Positions 20,537 through 30,200 of a stretch of 64,000 nucleotides of DNA are shown here, piece after piece. Location of the stretch: contig NC_009910.1 of the NCBI RefSeq assembly GCF_000002415.2, forward strand, positions 345,501-409,500, written 5' to 3'. A program made the position numbers and the translations under genes. Positions within the stretch are counted from its first letter, which is position 1; each line of letters starts with the position of its first letter. Below the pieces are notes generated by a model, which did not search any database, had not been told where the DNA came from, and was given only the letters and a program-made list of their open reading frames with translations. This DNA is from Plasmodium vivax. Taxonomy: Eukaryota; Apicomplexa; Aconoidasida; Haemosporida; Plasmodiidae.

Positions 20537-22414
20537 ATGGAACACCCCGCAGTGAACAGGGCAAACATGGCGAACACAACAAACATGGCCAACACGGAGA
20601 ACGTGGCCCACACGGAGAACGTGGCCCACACGGAGAACGTGGCCCACACGGTAAACATGGCCAACACAGCCCACATGGAAAACTTGTCCAACGCGCCGCA
20701 CAGCGTCCCGTACACCTTCGAGCACTCGAGAAACCTGGGCAACAAAATCCTCAAGCCCATACGCCAGGAAAAAGTCGTCAGGGTGCCCGTAACCCAGTAC
20801 GTGGAAAAAATCATAGAGAAGGAAGAAATCAAATTCGTCAACAAATACGTGGATGTCATCAAACCAATAATCACCTACAAGACGAAGCACATTTCCAAGC
20901 CAATCTATTTAGACAAAATTAAGTATGAGCCCAAGCTGATAGAAAAGGAAAAAATTATACACATCCCCAAGATAGAGTACAGAAATAAAATTGTAGAAAT
21001 ACCTGTGTACCTTCATAAGGAAAATATCATAGAGAAAAAAGTACCCCTAATAATTGAGCGCGTTGTTCCCGTTTTGAAGGTCAAAAAAATGGAGAAGGAG
21101 GTCCTCACAGATGTGGTCGAAATGCCTTCCATCTGCGAAATGGCCAAAATGGATACATACATAAATACTAGTGCCAAACATGAATATAAAGAGAGGGTGG
21201 TGGTGGTCCCTCAAATGGCAAGGGGAAACTCCGACAGAAATGACTTTTACGCAGTAGGGGGGGCTAAGGAAAGCCAGGACATGTACAATAAAGAAACGTA
21301 CAGAAATATGGAGTCTCAAAATGATACTTCTTCCCCAGCGGCGTACTGTCCAGTACAGATGTCCCCGTCCACCGAAGTGGAGAAGTTCAAAGGACGCCGG
21401 GGGGGAAGTCACTCCGTGGTTAGCGGCGAGTCGGATGAGGACTCCTGTGGGGGGCAACTGGAGCATAAGAATGAGACCATGTATAATGAGGCCACGCATG
21501 AGGAGGGCGAGGAAGGGGAGGAAGGAGGCCACTACGGGGATGTCGCGGAAAACGCGGAAGGAACGCCTAACGAGGAAGGTTTAGCCAGCGAGGAGGGATT
21601 GCTCAACGGGCAGGGCTTACTAAACGGGCAGGGCTTGCTCAACGAGCAGGAGCTACACACCTGGCAAGGCCTACCCAACGGGGAAGCAATCTCGAGGGAA
21701 CACACCCAAGGTACGGCGCAAACCGGGCATTACGGCGAAGACGACATGTATAAAAAGTCGAACATAACGCACGTCAGCATACACCTGCCCACCACGAAGG
21801 AGGAGCTGCGCGAGGTTCTCCAGCGGGAATCTGCCAACTTAGGGGAGGGCAGTTACGGCAGCAACAGGGTAGCTAGCAGTGGCGCGGGCAACCTAAGAGG
21901 CGGCAACGACGGGTGCGCTCCGAATAGCCACCTCTTCACCTACGACCACGGGAATAACAGAAGCGGCATAAGCAACAGATACGGCATAAACAGCAGAAAC
22001 AACCGAAACGACAGGTACAACGAGTACGACGTGAACCAAGTGATGAGCGAGCAGCTCATCAGAGAGTCCTTCAACGACTTCAGACCAGGAGGCATGTCCA
22101 AGTCAGCGGAAGAAAACGTCGGCCAGGGGAACTATCACTCGGACGTGAAGAACCGCATACACCCCCAGCAGAAGCATAACCTTTCCGTGCCGTCTAACAT
22201 CCACGTCTACCAGGAAAACTACTCTTCCTCTCAGAACGTCTGCAGGAATGAGTCCGGGAGAAGGCGGTCGAACTTCATGCCCTCCTATGCGAACAGCAAC
22301 GGGCAGGCAATTGTATCCGTGCGGCCCGCCACCATTTTGGAGTACGTCCCCAAGCAGAGGAAGGCCAAGTTGCGCTTCTGCGGCTTCATAAACAGGTGCT
22401 GCGGCGCCGAGTGA
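20537..22414 (+). CDS. IMC1i: Alveolin, inner membrane complex protein 1i
   Basis: Single exon, 625 residues from AAAATGG at 20537; an earlier ATG at 20492 would add 15 unlikely residues. The alveolin core, about residues 75-210, is a run of Val/Ile/Pro/Lys/Glu repeats (EKVVRVPVTQYVEKI, KIIHIPKIEYRNKIVEIP, EKKVPLIIERVVPV), diagnostic of the subpellicular network that stiffens zoites under the inner membrane complex. Before it is a six-residue repeat (NMANTE/NVAHTE). After it is an Asn/Gly/Glu-rich disordered region with a short GLLNGQ repeat, and a tail ending RFCGFINRCCGAE, whose cysteines could be palmitoylated. Synteny with LipB and GCN5 points to IMC1i rather than another alveolin; that assignment is from memory. 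Confidence 0.88.
   Translation: MEHPAVNRANMANTTNMANTENVAHTENVAHTENVAHTVNMANTAHMENLSNAPHSVPYTFEHSRNLGNKILKPIRQEKVVRVPVTQYVEKIIEKEEIKFVNKYVDVIKPIITYKTKHISKPIYLDKIKYEPKLIEKEKIIHIPKIEYRNKIVEIPVYLHKENIIEKKVPLIIERVVPVLKVKKMEKEVLTDVVEMPSICEMAKMDTYINTSAKHEYKERVVVVPQMARGNSDRNDFYAVGGAKESQDMYNKETYRNMESQNDTSSPAAYCPVQMSPSTEVEKFKGRRGGSHSVVSGESDEDSCGGQLEHKNETMYNEATHEEGEEGEEGGHYGDVAENAEGTPNEEGLASEEGLLNGQGLLNGQGLLNEQELHTWQGLPNGEAISREHTQGTAQTGHYGEDDMYKKSNITHVSIHLPTTKEELREVLQRESANLGEGSYGSNRVASSGAGNLRGGNDGCAPNSHLFTYDHGNNRSGISNRYGINSRNNRNDRYNEYDVNQVMSEQLIRESFNDFRPGGMSKSAEENVGQGNYHSDVKNRIHPQQKHNLSVPSNIHVYQENYSSSQNVCRNESGRRRSNFMPSYANSNGQAIVSVRPATILEYVPKQRKAKLRFCGFINRCCGAE
20564..20689 (+). repeat. 18-bp coding repeat in IMC1i, seven units
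   Basis: Seven six-residue units (NMANTT, NMANTE, NVAHTE three times in variant form, NMANTA, HMENLS). The middle three units are almost identical in DNA, suggesting recent expansion. Confidence 0.85.
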
Positions 22415-23158
22415 CCGCTCACGGGGGTGGGCTGGCGGTTGCGTTGGCGGTTTCGATTGCGGTTGTGTTAGCGGTTTCGTTTGCTTACGATTGCAGTTAC
22501 CATTGCAGTTACGTTTTCCGCTGCGGCTGCCGCGCGCCTGCCGGGGCGCTGCCTTTTTGCCCCCGCGTGGACCAACGCCGCCCCAATCTGTATCGACTTC
22601 CCCGTCAACAAAATAAAACCATGAAAAAACTCTTCAAACGCGAAACGTAAAAGTTGGTCGAAGGGGCGCAAGCCCCGAGTCTCGTCTTTTCCCTTCTCCC
22701 TTCCCCCAAGGGTTCAAATGGCGATAAGGAGTAAAGCAGCCACAGCGATGTGGTTACTGTACCTACTTGCAATCAAACACACAGTGGCCTCGCCCTATGG
22801 GAGGTGAGACGCCAAAGTGGCGCCACTTAAAAAGGCCACACAACTGCTGTAAGGCAAAATCACAGTTCCGGAGGAATAGCGTGTTGGTATATGTTTTAAT
22901 AAAAGAACCTCCACAAGCTTGGAGGGGGCAGTTTCCGTTGAGTGGGCGGCAGAGACCACACCGATGAGAGATGCGTGGTCGTCGGAACAAAAAAAAGAAA
23001 AGGAGGAAAGGAGAAAAGGAAAAAAGAGGAGACGCAAAAAAAATACAGCCACCTCCGCTTTAAGGACAGCTGTAGACATGCACGCGCGTTTGTGCGCTTG
23101 CCCGGCTGTGGCAAAACTAAAACATTAATAATGGCACAAAGCTGAAGAGGAGAAAGGG
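22415..23158. other. Convergent intergenic region
   Basis: Between the 3' ends of IMC1i and the hydrolase gene. It begins with a GTTNGCGGTTTCG-type imperfect repeat at 22430-22500. No gene seen. Confidence 0.6.
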
Positions 23159-25337
23159 CTAACTTTTTAGCAGCTCGAAGGGGCAGTCCTCCTTGGAATA
23201 CGTGACCGCGCTCTGCAACTTGGTGTCCCACGTTAGGGACTTCTTGTAGGTGTTCCTTTCTGTTATGGGGGGGGTAAAAGGTGTCAATCGGTGTGCAAAA
23301 TTTTATCTCATTGGGTTTTTCCGCACTTTGCTCCGTTTTTCCTCCCTTTTTTTTTTACTCTCCTTATCTGTGCTTACTCGACTTGAGGGAACTGCGCGCG
23401 CTCTGCATGTGCATTAAGTTAAAGCGCCTTTGCCCCGATTGCTCAGCTGGGTGGAATGTTGGTTTGAACAGGTGTACCCTATTCGCATCGTATCCTTTGA
23501 GGGGAGGTGCATCCAGCAGGTTCTCAGTTGCATCCTGGCCACCCATCAAATCGGGAACGTCGTGAAATGGGTATTCATATTCGTCCGTCAGTGCGTGGTC
23601 CTCACGTGAGTCCTGTTCTTCGCTCAGCCCGTGATGGTCTCGTTCGTCCTGCTCAGCTGCTAAACTGTTGTTTTTCCAACATGGGCTATTCTTGGATGGC
23701 TCGTACTGCATGTAGTCATTTTCGCCTGCTGGTAGGTGTGTAGGTGGGGGGGAGACAACATATCGGTTATGTAAATGGGAACCGAATGAAGGAGCGCCAA
23801 TGGGACGGATCCCTCCCCCAAAGGGGCGAACTGTTACTGGTGCTCGCGTCACGGATGGAATCGATGGTGGACTGGCTGGGGGAGGCAGAAGGGGAAGCAT
23901 AAGGGGAAGCAGAAATGGGTGAGCAGTGGGTATCGCGTTGGTAACGCGATGATAACGCGATGGCAGCGCACTGGGCTTCTTCCACTGGTGAGTCTGCTGC
24001 TACACTGGCCACACATGGGAGGCTCACTTGAAGCAGCTGGAAGAAGTGAGGGAAGCCTTCGACTGGTACTTGAAGCAAATGAACCGCTTAACCTTGTCAA
24101 TAATTTTATTTTTCTTGCCCAACTTTTTCCTAATTAAAGAATCTATAAAGCAAAACTCGTGAGCGTATTTCTCCATGAGGCCATTAAACACCCTCATGTA
24201 GGTAGACAAGCTGAAGGCATTTTGGATTTCATCCTCGTCTGCTCCAAATAAGACCGTCCGAATGGCTGCCGTTAATTTATTGTCATATGAAAATGATTCA
24301 TACGCATGGGCTGCCTTTTCGCAAGTGAAAATGATTTTCTGCTGACTCTTCTGCTTGTATGCTAGGTATAGGGTATGGGCTGGGTGAACAATTTTATCAT
24401 TTTTTGAGATGAGGTAAATTGTGGGGATGGTCACATCTTCGATGAAGAAAATGGGGCATATGTTTTCGATGTCGTAGTGGAACTTCTTTTTGATTTTCCT
24501 CTTTGCTAGGTAGAGGCAAATATTTTTGAAAATGATTTCTGCCTTTCCCTTGGCGCTCAGGTGGAAGGTCGTCTTGTACAGCTCCGTCAGGGACACGTAG
24601 GGGGAGTCCACGATCTGCGCGGGGGGGGAGCGGCATTGAGGGGGAGCGGCATTGAGGGGAAGCAGCATTGAGGGGGAGCGGCATTGAGGGGGAGCGGCAT
24701 TGAGGGGGAGCGGCATTGAGGGGGAGCGGCATTGAGGGGAAGCAGCAATGACGCGCAGGTGGGAAGGCCAACCAGGTAGAAACATATCGTGCCGCTTCAC
24801 ATGGCACTACTGCATATAACACCGCTTTACACGGCCGCCCCTCCCCCTTACCAGCAACTTAATGTTGGCGTCCAGAGACGCCGCAATGATGGAGCTGACT
24901 GCGCCGGAGTACTTCCCCCAAAGGGCGAAGTTCTTCACGTGCTCTACATTCCTCAGATGGTGCAGAATCAAAAACAGGTCCTGCGATTCATTCCAGCCAC
25001 TGGTCGAAAAGTAGCCGTCGGACAACCCACACCCAGAGCAGTCATAGGAAAAAATGGAGCACTCACATATGAGCAGAATGTGAAGGATGTCTAGGGCCTC
25101 CAGCTGGCAGCTACAACTCGAATGAGTGTAAATAACACAAGGGGTATTTTCATTGTAGTTGAAAGGTGTAAAGAAACAGCATTTGAGCTTTTCCCCTCGT
25201 CGGTTATTAATAATCATGTCTCTCCTGTAATAGTTTTTCCCATTAAAGTGAAGGAAAATGGGTCCCAGAAACTCCTCTTCATACTTGTCTCTCGGGTGCC
25301 TCAAAAAGAACATGAGCAATTCGTACAGGTGAAACAT
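23159..25337 (-). CDS. Alpha/beta-hydrolase-fold protein, five exons, nucleophile Ser replaced
   Basis: Hand-built model in transcript order: 25337-24852, 24614-24028, 23875-23838 (38-nt microexon), 23728-23378 and 23259-23159. All phases agree, giving 520 residues. The fold is seen in FSYDCSGCGLSDG (strand and loop), ALWGKYSGAVSS (nucleophile elbow), YLISKNDKIVHP (acid, D235) and EKAAHAYESF (His265). The elbow, normally G-x-S-x-G, reads G-K-Y-S-G: Tyr143 sits where the serine should be, with Ser144 next to it. The C-terminal ~155 residues, in exons 3-5, are low-complexity and acidic with no recognised domain. Relatives are serine esterases or thioesterases of the ABHD13/17 type, but this one may be inactive or use a shifted serine. 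No signal peptide; Cys-rich stretches near residues 53-103. Confidence 0.85.
24625..24750. repeat. 16-bp minisatellite in hydrolase intron 1, eight to nine copies
   Basis: Units of ggggagcggcattgag with a gggaagcagcattgag variant. It fills about half of the 237-bp first intron (24615-24851) and lies immediately next to the acceptor. Confidence 0.9.
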
Positions 25338-25403
25338 GTTTCTTCATTTCTGCGCATTTGGCCCGCGTGGGTGAAGTGGGCGCCCTGGTCACGAGGGGAC
25401 TTT

Positions 25404-25535
25404 GCGTTTTTAGCAGCGTTTTTAGCAGCCTTTTTGGAAGCCTTTTTGGAAGCCTTTTTTGAAGCCTTTTTTGAAGCCTTTTTTGAAGCCTTTTTAGAAG
25501 CATCTTCCGAGGCGTCTCCCGAAGCGTCTTTCCAT
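25404..25535. repeat. 12-bp tandem repeat, about eleven copies
   Basis: Units of gcctttttggaa with graded variants. On the minus strand it could encode A-S-K-K repeats, but neighbouring frames are also open, so the open frame is a property of the repeat. It ends 67 bp upstream of the hydrolase ATG. Confidence 0.85.
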
Positions 25536-26655
25536 GTACGTGCGCCGTCTTCGCCGCGCCAATTGAGGGGGCGCTTCTCCGCTGGGCGAGCCGAGTGTTC
25601 CCATGCAGGGGCACACATCTGTGTGCTAACGCGCACCGGTGCTGACTCTTCCCGGGGAGTTGTGTGGCTCATTCGAGGGAAGAGCGTTACACCGAAGTGG
25701 GGTAAAAAGAGTGCTACTCCAAATTGGCATTTCATTCAACACTGCTGAGCAGCAAATGTTAGGGCAAAACTCCTGTGGCTGGTCATGCGTGTTCGTTAGT
25801 CTTCCTCTTAACTGACGGGGCTGCGTGGGCAACCACCCCAGAAAGAGCAGACCTCACTGTATGATGCCTCTCTGTGTTACTCCCAAAGGGTCAAAACTGT
25901 AATTTTGTTTTACTCCTCTTTTGTTTCCTTTTCTTTTTATGTTCATTCAATTGGGCCCCTATTCGACTTGCATACATGTAGGCAGCCTAAAAGAGTAGAC
26001 GTCCTCCCACTCGTCCCTTGGTTCCCATTTTGTAGTGGGGTCTCGGGGGGCTCTACAGCACACACACACGCACACGCGCAACGGTACTCCCCCATTCAAA
26101 TGAACTCCTATTCGCGCTTCTCTACACGCTGGGAGATGGTGTGGCACTTTTTCCCAATTCGCCTGAACGGTTTTCCTCAACGGATTGATTACGACGCGCA
26201 GGTGGAGATGGCGGGTCGCCCAATTTGGCTACCCAATTTTGTGCCCACTTTTTGTGCCAACTTTCTGCGTTAATTTTTGTGCCAATTTCCTTTTGCGCAG
26301 TTAGTGGCCTTTTGGGGGAATCGCCAAAGGGGCGAGAGCTGACTCATTTTGCTGCATTAAAAGGGAAAGGGGCACACACATGGTGGGGGAAAAATACGAC
26401 GCGGCAAATTGGATGAGGAGAGGGAATACCCAACTGGGAAGTAACCCCGTGATGGAACGTTTTAAATAATTTTATTTTCATTTTTGTAAAAGTTAAAATT
26501 TGAGCAAAAAAAAAAACAAAAGTGTAGTGTAGTGTAGTTTTTTTTTTTTTTTTTTTTTTTCTTTTGCCGCGTCTTCCTTTGCACACCGTTTGAAAAGAGG
26601 GGCAAAAGTGGGGGAAAATGGAGGCGGGGGAATTTCACAAAATAACGTAAAAAAT

Positions 26656-26672
26656 GGGGGGGGGGGGGGGGG
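26656..26672 (+). other. Run of 17 guanines
   Basis: An uninterrupted G17 between GCN5 and the hydrolase gene, far rarer in Plasmodium than A or T runs. It could form a G-quadruplex or be a sequencing-unstable homopolymer. Confidence 0.8.
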
Positions 26673-27292
26673 AAAAAACGCCAGCGTGAATGCGGAATGC
26701 CCTTGGCATATACTACAAGGAAAAACGAAACATCAGAAAAGGGGAAGAAGAAGGAAAAAAAAAAAAAAGAGGGTGACATGACACGGTGGGACGCGCATCA
26801 ACGCCAAGAGGGGTGCCAGCTGCTCACGAGGCAAGCGAGGCAGTCCATGCAGACGCAGCAGAGGGATACGTTAAAAAAGAAGAACTGCCGGCGTAATGGG
26901 GTTGGAAGGTGCGCCTGGCTCTTCGTCCCGCGCATAAGCGTAGGTACGTGGTGAATATAAGCGTATGTAGGGAGTCTACCAGTATATGTGTGTGTGGGGG
27001 GGGAGGGTGCGCTCGAGGAAAGGGGGGCCAGTGCGTGATCATGCGCTTCTTCGCATGTACATACACATGTACACACATAAGTATATGTACATGCATACGC
27101 CCCATTTGTGGTCCTCCCAAGTGGGCGGCGCAGAGGAGACGCCTCATCGGTGTAGCAGTTTTTCCCTCAAATGGTGGTTCATTCTTCGACAAATGTACGT
27201 TGCAGTCGTCCCCCTTCCCTCCACAACAATCTTCTCCTTTTCTTTTTTCTTTTTTCTTTTCCCTTTTTGCCAACTGCTGCCAAACGATCGGG

Positions 27293-30200
27293 TCACTTCC
27301 CTCCATCACTTATGCACTCGTACTTGGGCCATATCAGCGCCTGCAACTCGTTGGCGTACTTGAAGTAGATCGTCGTGGGCGCGTTGTACAGGCGGCAGTT
27401 GTCGAACATGCGCTTCAGCTCAATTCCAAAGTCCTCCTTGGTTTTGTACTCGCCCTGCGGGGAGGAAAGGCGCACGGCGGGCAAATGAAAGGAGCATCAA
27501 ATGGGCAGGTGTAGGCACATGCCGCTTAAACACGCCGCTTAAACACGCCGCTTAAACACGCCGCTTAAACACGCCGCTTAAACACGCCGCTTAAACACGC
27601 CGCTTAAACACGCCCCTTATACACGCCGCTTAAACACGCCGCTTAGCCATGCCGCTTAGCCATGCCGCTTAGCCACGCCGCTTAGCCACGCCGCTTAGCC
27701 ACGCCGCTTAGCCACGCCGCTTAGCCACGCCGCTTAGCCACGCCGCGCAACTTACATGTCGGGCCTTCCTGCGCATGGTCAGAATGTCCGTGGGCTCCTT
27801 TATAATGTCGTAGTAGTCGGGGGCCTCCGAGAGGCTGACGGGCTTGAGGAAGGGCCAGGCGGACTGCTGCTTTTCCAGGAAGTCTAGGACGCCCAGAATT
27901 TGGTCCTTCAGCTGTACGTCCTTGTTTTGGGCCTTCTTTGGGAAATATTTCACCTCCTTTTTCCACCCGACTTCCAGCAACCCTGGGATGTTACTCGGGT
28001 GAATGGCATTGTTAACTCCTTTATTTTGCATAAAGAAGTTGAGTCCCTTAAAAATAATTTGTGGCTTAATAAAGTGAATGGCCTTTTTGACCGTCTTCTT
28101 CTGCTCGTACAGCATCTCCGACAGTCGGAGGTAATTTATGTTTGGGAATATGTAGCACTCCATTAGGGTTCCTCCGTCGTAGTCCTTGATGTAGCCGAAC
28201 CACCTCTCCTTCGGCATGGAGATCTTCTGCGAGAACCCCTGCTTGCGGAAGTACCCGATGGCGAAGTTGTCTGCACGGTGGGGGGAAGCAGCGTGGTGGG
28301 GGTGATGAACACGGTGAGGATGAGCAGCGCGGTGAAAATTAGCAGCCTGCTACGGATGAGCAACCTGCTACGGATGAGCAGCCTGCCGCGAATGAACAAC
28401 TCAACGGGTGGGCGCCCCGAGGCGCCGAGACCTACCCGCATACGTCAAGAAGTACTCGATGCCGAACTTCTTCACGTGCTCCTTCAGGTGGTTCATCAGC
28501 CTCGTGCCGTAGCCCTTCACCTGCTCCGTAGAGGTAACCGCGAGAAAGGCAATTTCCGCAAACTTCTGCTCAAAGTAGGGCCTAAAACAAACTCCCCCAA
28601 TTACCGTGTTCTTTTTTAAAAGACAAAACGTGTAATGATTCCGATCGAATACTAACCGCACGATGTACTCTCGAGGCATCTTCGGCAACTGTCTAGAGAA
28701 AATATTCTTCAGAGTGATCAGCTTGATTAGGTGATCGGGTTCGCGGTCATTCGTTATGCACTCGAAGGTGATGATGCCCATGTTTTCTTCTTTAGCTCCT
28801 CCGGCGTCTCGATGCAGGTATCCAAGGCCGGTTTCGGATGGCAGGAGGGACTACAGGTGGGGGGGAAAGGAAGTAAGCACAGGGGTGAAAAATGGGCACA
28901 AATGGGGGGCAAAAAAGAGGGGGAAGTACACGCAGGGAGCTCAAAGGGGTGGGCACATGCGTCACTTCACAGCGGCGCTACCCAGAACCACTCCTCAACG
29001 CCGCTACTCGCAACCACTTCCCAACCACGCTGACCCTCACCTGCAACTTGTTGCTCTGCTTGGCCGCGTTGATGAAGAGCATGAGGGCGACGTTGACGGA
29101 CAGCCCGGCCTCCAAGCACAGGTTCAGAAAAAAGTATTTTATTTTCTTCTTCACGGCGGTCTTCTTTAAATCCTCAATTATGGCCACATAATTGCACAGC
29201 AAAACGGTATGCAGAAAGTCCCTGGAGAAACACATGCTGATGACATTGCCACTAGACTGCTCCTTCCTTAAAAACGATTTCCACTTAGAATAAATGGCAT
29301 CATAATGGGGATCATAAATCAAATTCGGGTTGCTTACTCTGTTGTTGACTGGCATCAGCTGCTGTAGATTTATTATGGAGCATATGCTTTTCGTAATTTC
29401 GGTCAGGATGGACTTGTTGCTTTCGTCCGCGTCGCGCTCCACGCTTCCGCCGCTGCCCCCGCCAATGCCCCCGCCAATGCCGCTACTACTAACCATGGGG
29501 GAGGTCTCTCCCTTGTTTGGGGCCTCCTTCACTTCCACCGCGTCAAGCTTATCCTCACCCCTGTTATTCCCACTGATGTTCTCACTTGGGACGTTTTGTT
29601 TATTCGTCTGGCTGGGGGTGCCCTCACTTTTGAGCTGCTCATCTGGGGTCTGCGCATCGGCATGTTGTTTGCCCGCCAGTCCTTCTGCAGCCCCCTCGTT
29701 GGCAGCCCCCCCGTCCTGCTTCTTAACCTCTTCCTTCGCGTGGTCACCGTTCGGGGCCTCTCCCCCCTGGCACGCCTCCCCTTTGTTCTCCTCCCCCGTT
29801 TCCTCCTTCACATTTGGGGCACCCTCCCCTTCTGCCTCCTGCCCATCCTTCGTGGCACCCTTCAGTTCGTCGCACCTTGGGCTGATATCCACCCCGCTGT
29901 TGCCATCCGACAGCTCGGATTTCTCATTATAAAGCAAACTCTCGTTGTTATAAAAGTCCAGCAGATAATCTACGAGGGAGTTCCTCACAATGTAATTTAC
30001 AATGTTATAAATTTTTTCATTCGCGGGCAGCCTGGAGCAGTACTTTCCATTCACAAAGTTTTTGCTCAAGTCAAGTCCATCCACACTTTTTAAATTCACA
30101 TGCTCATTAAAGGTAAGGTCCTCCATTCGCAGATTTTTAATTCCACTCTTGTTACCTTCTGTGTTGCTATTCATTTTGTTTGTTCCTTTGCTGTTCGGAT

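Larger units (their letters stand above)
25338..27292. other. Intergenic region upstream of hydrolase gene, with 12-bp repeat and G-run
   Basis: Holds the hydrolase promoter and the GCN5 3' side. Contents: a 12-bp array (25404-25535), a T-run at 26537-26560, a G17 run at 26656-26672 and G-rich DNA at 26995-27030. A 144-codon minus frame at 25301-25735 crosses the array and is probably not coding. Confidence 0.6.

Noticed and set aside
20488..20922. Collagen-like Gly-x-x frame (HGERGPHGERGPHG) over the IMC1i start
   Set aside because: It is the +1-shifted reading of the 18-bp IMC1i repeat and ends soon after; the alveolin frame is the real one.
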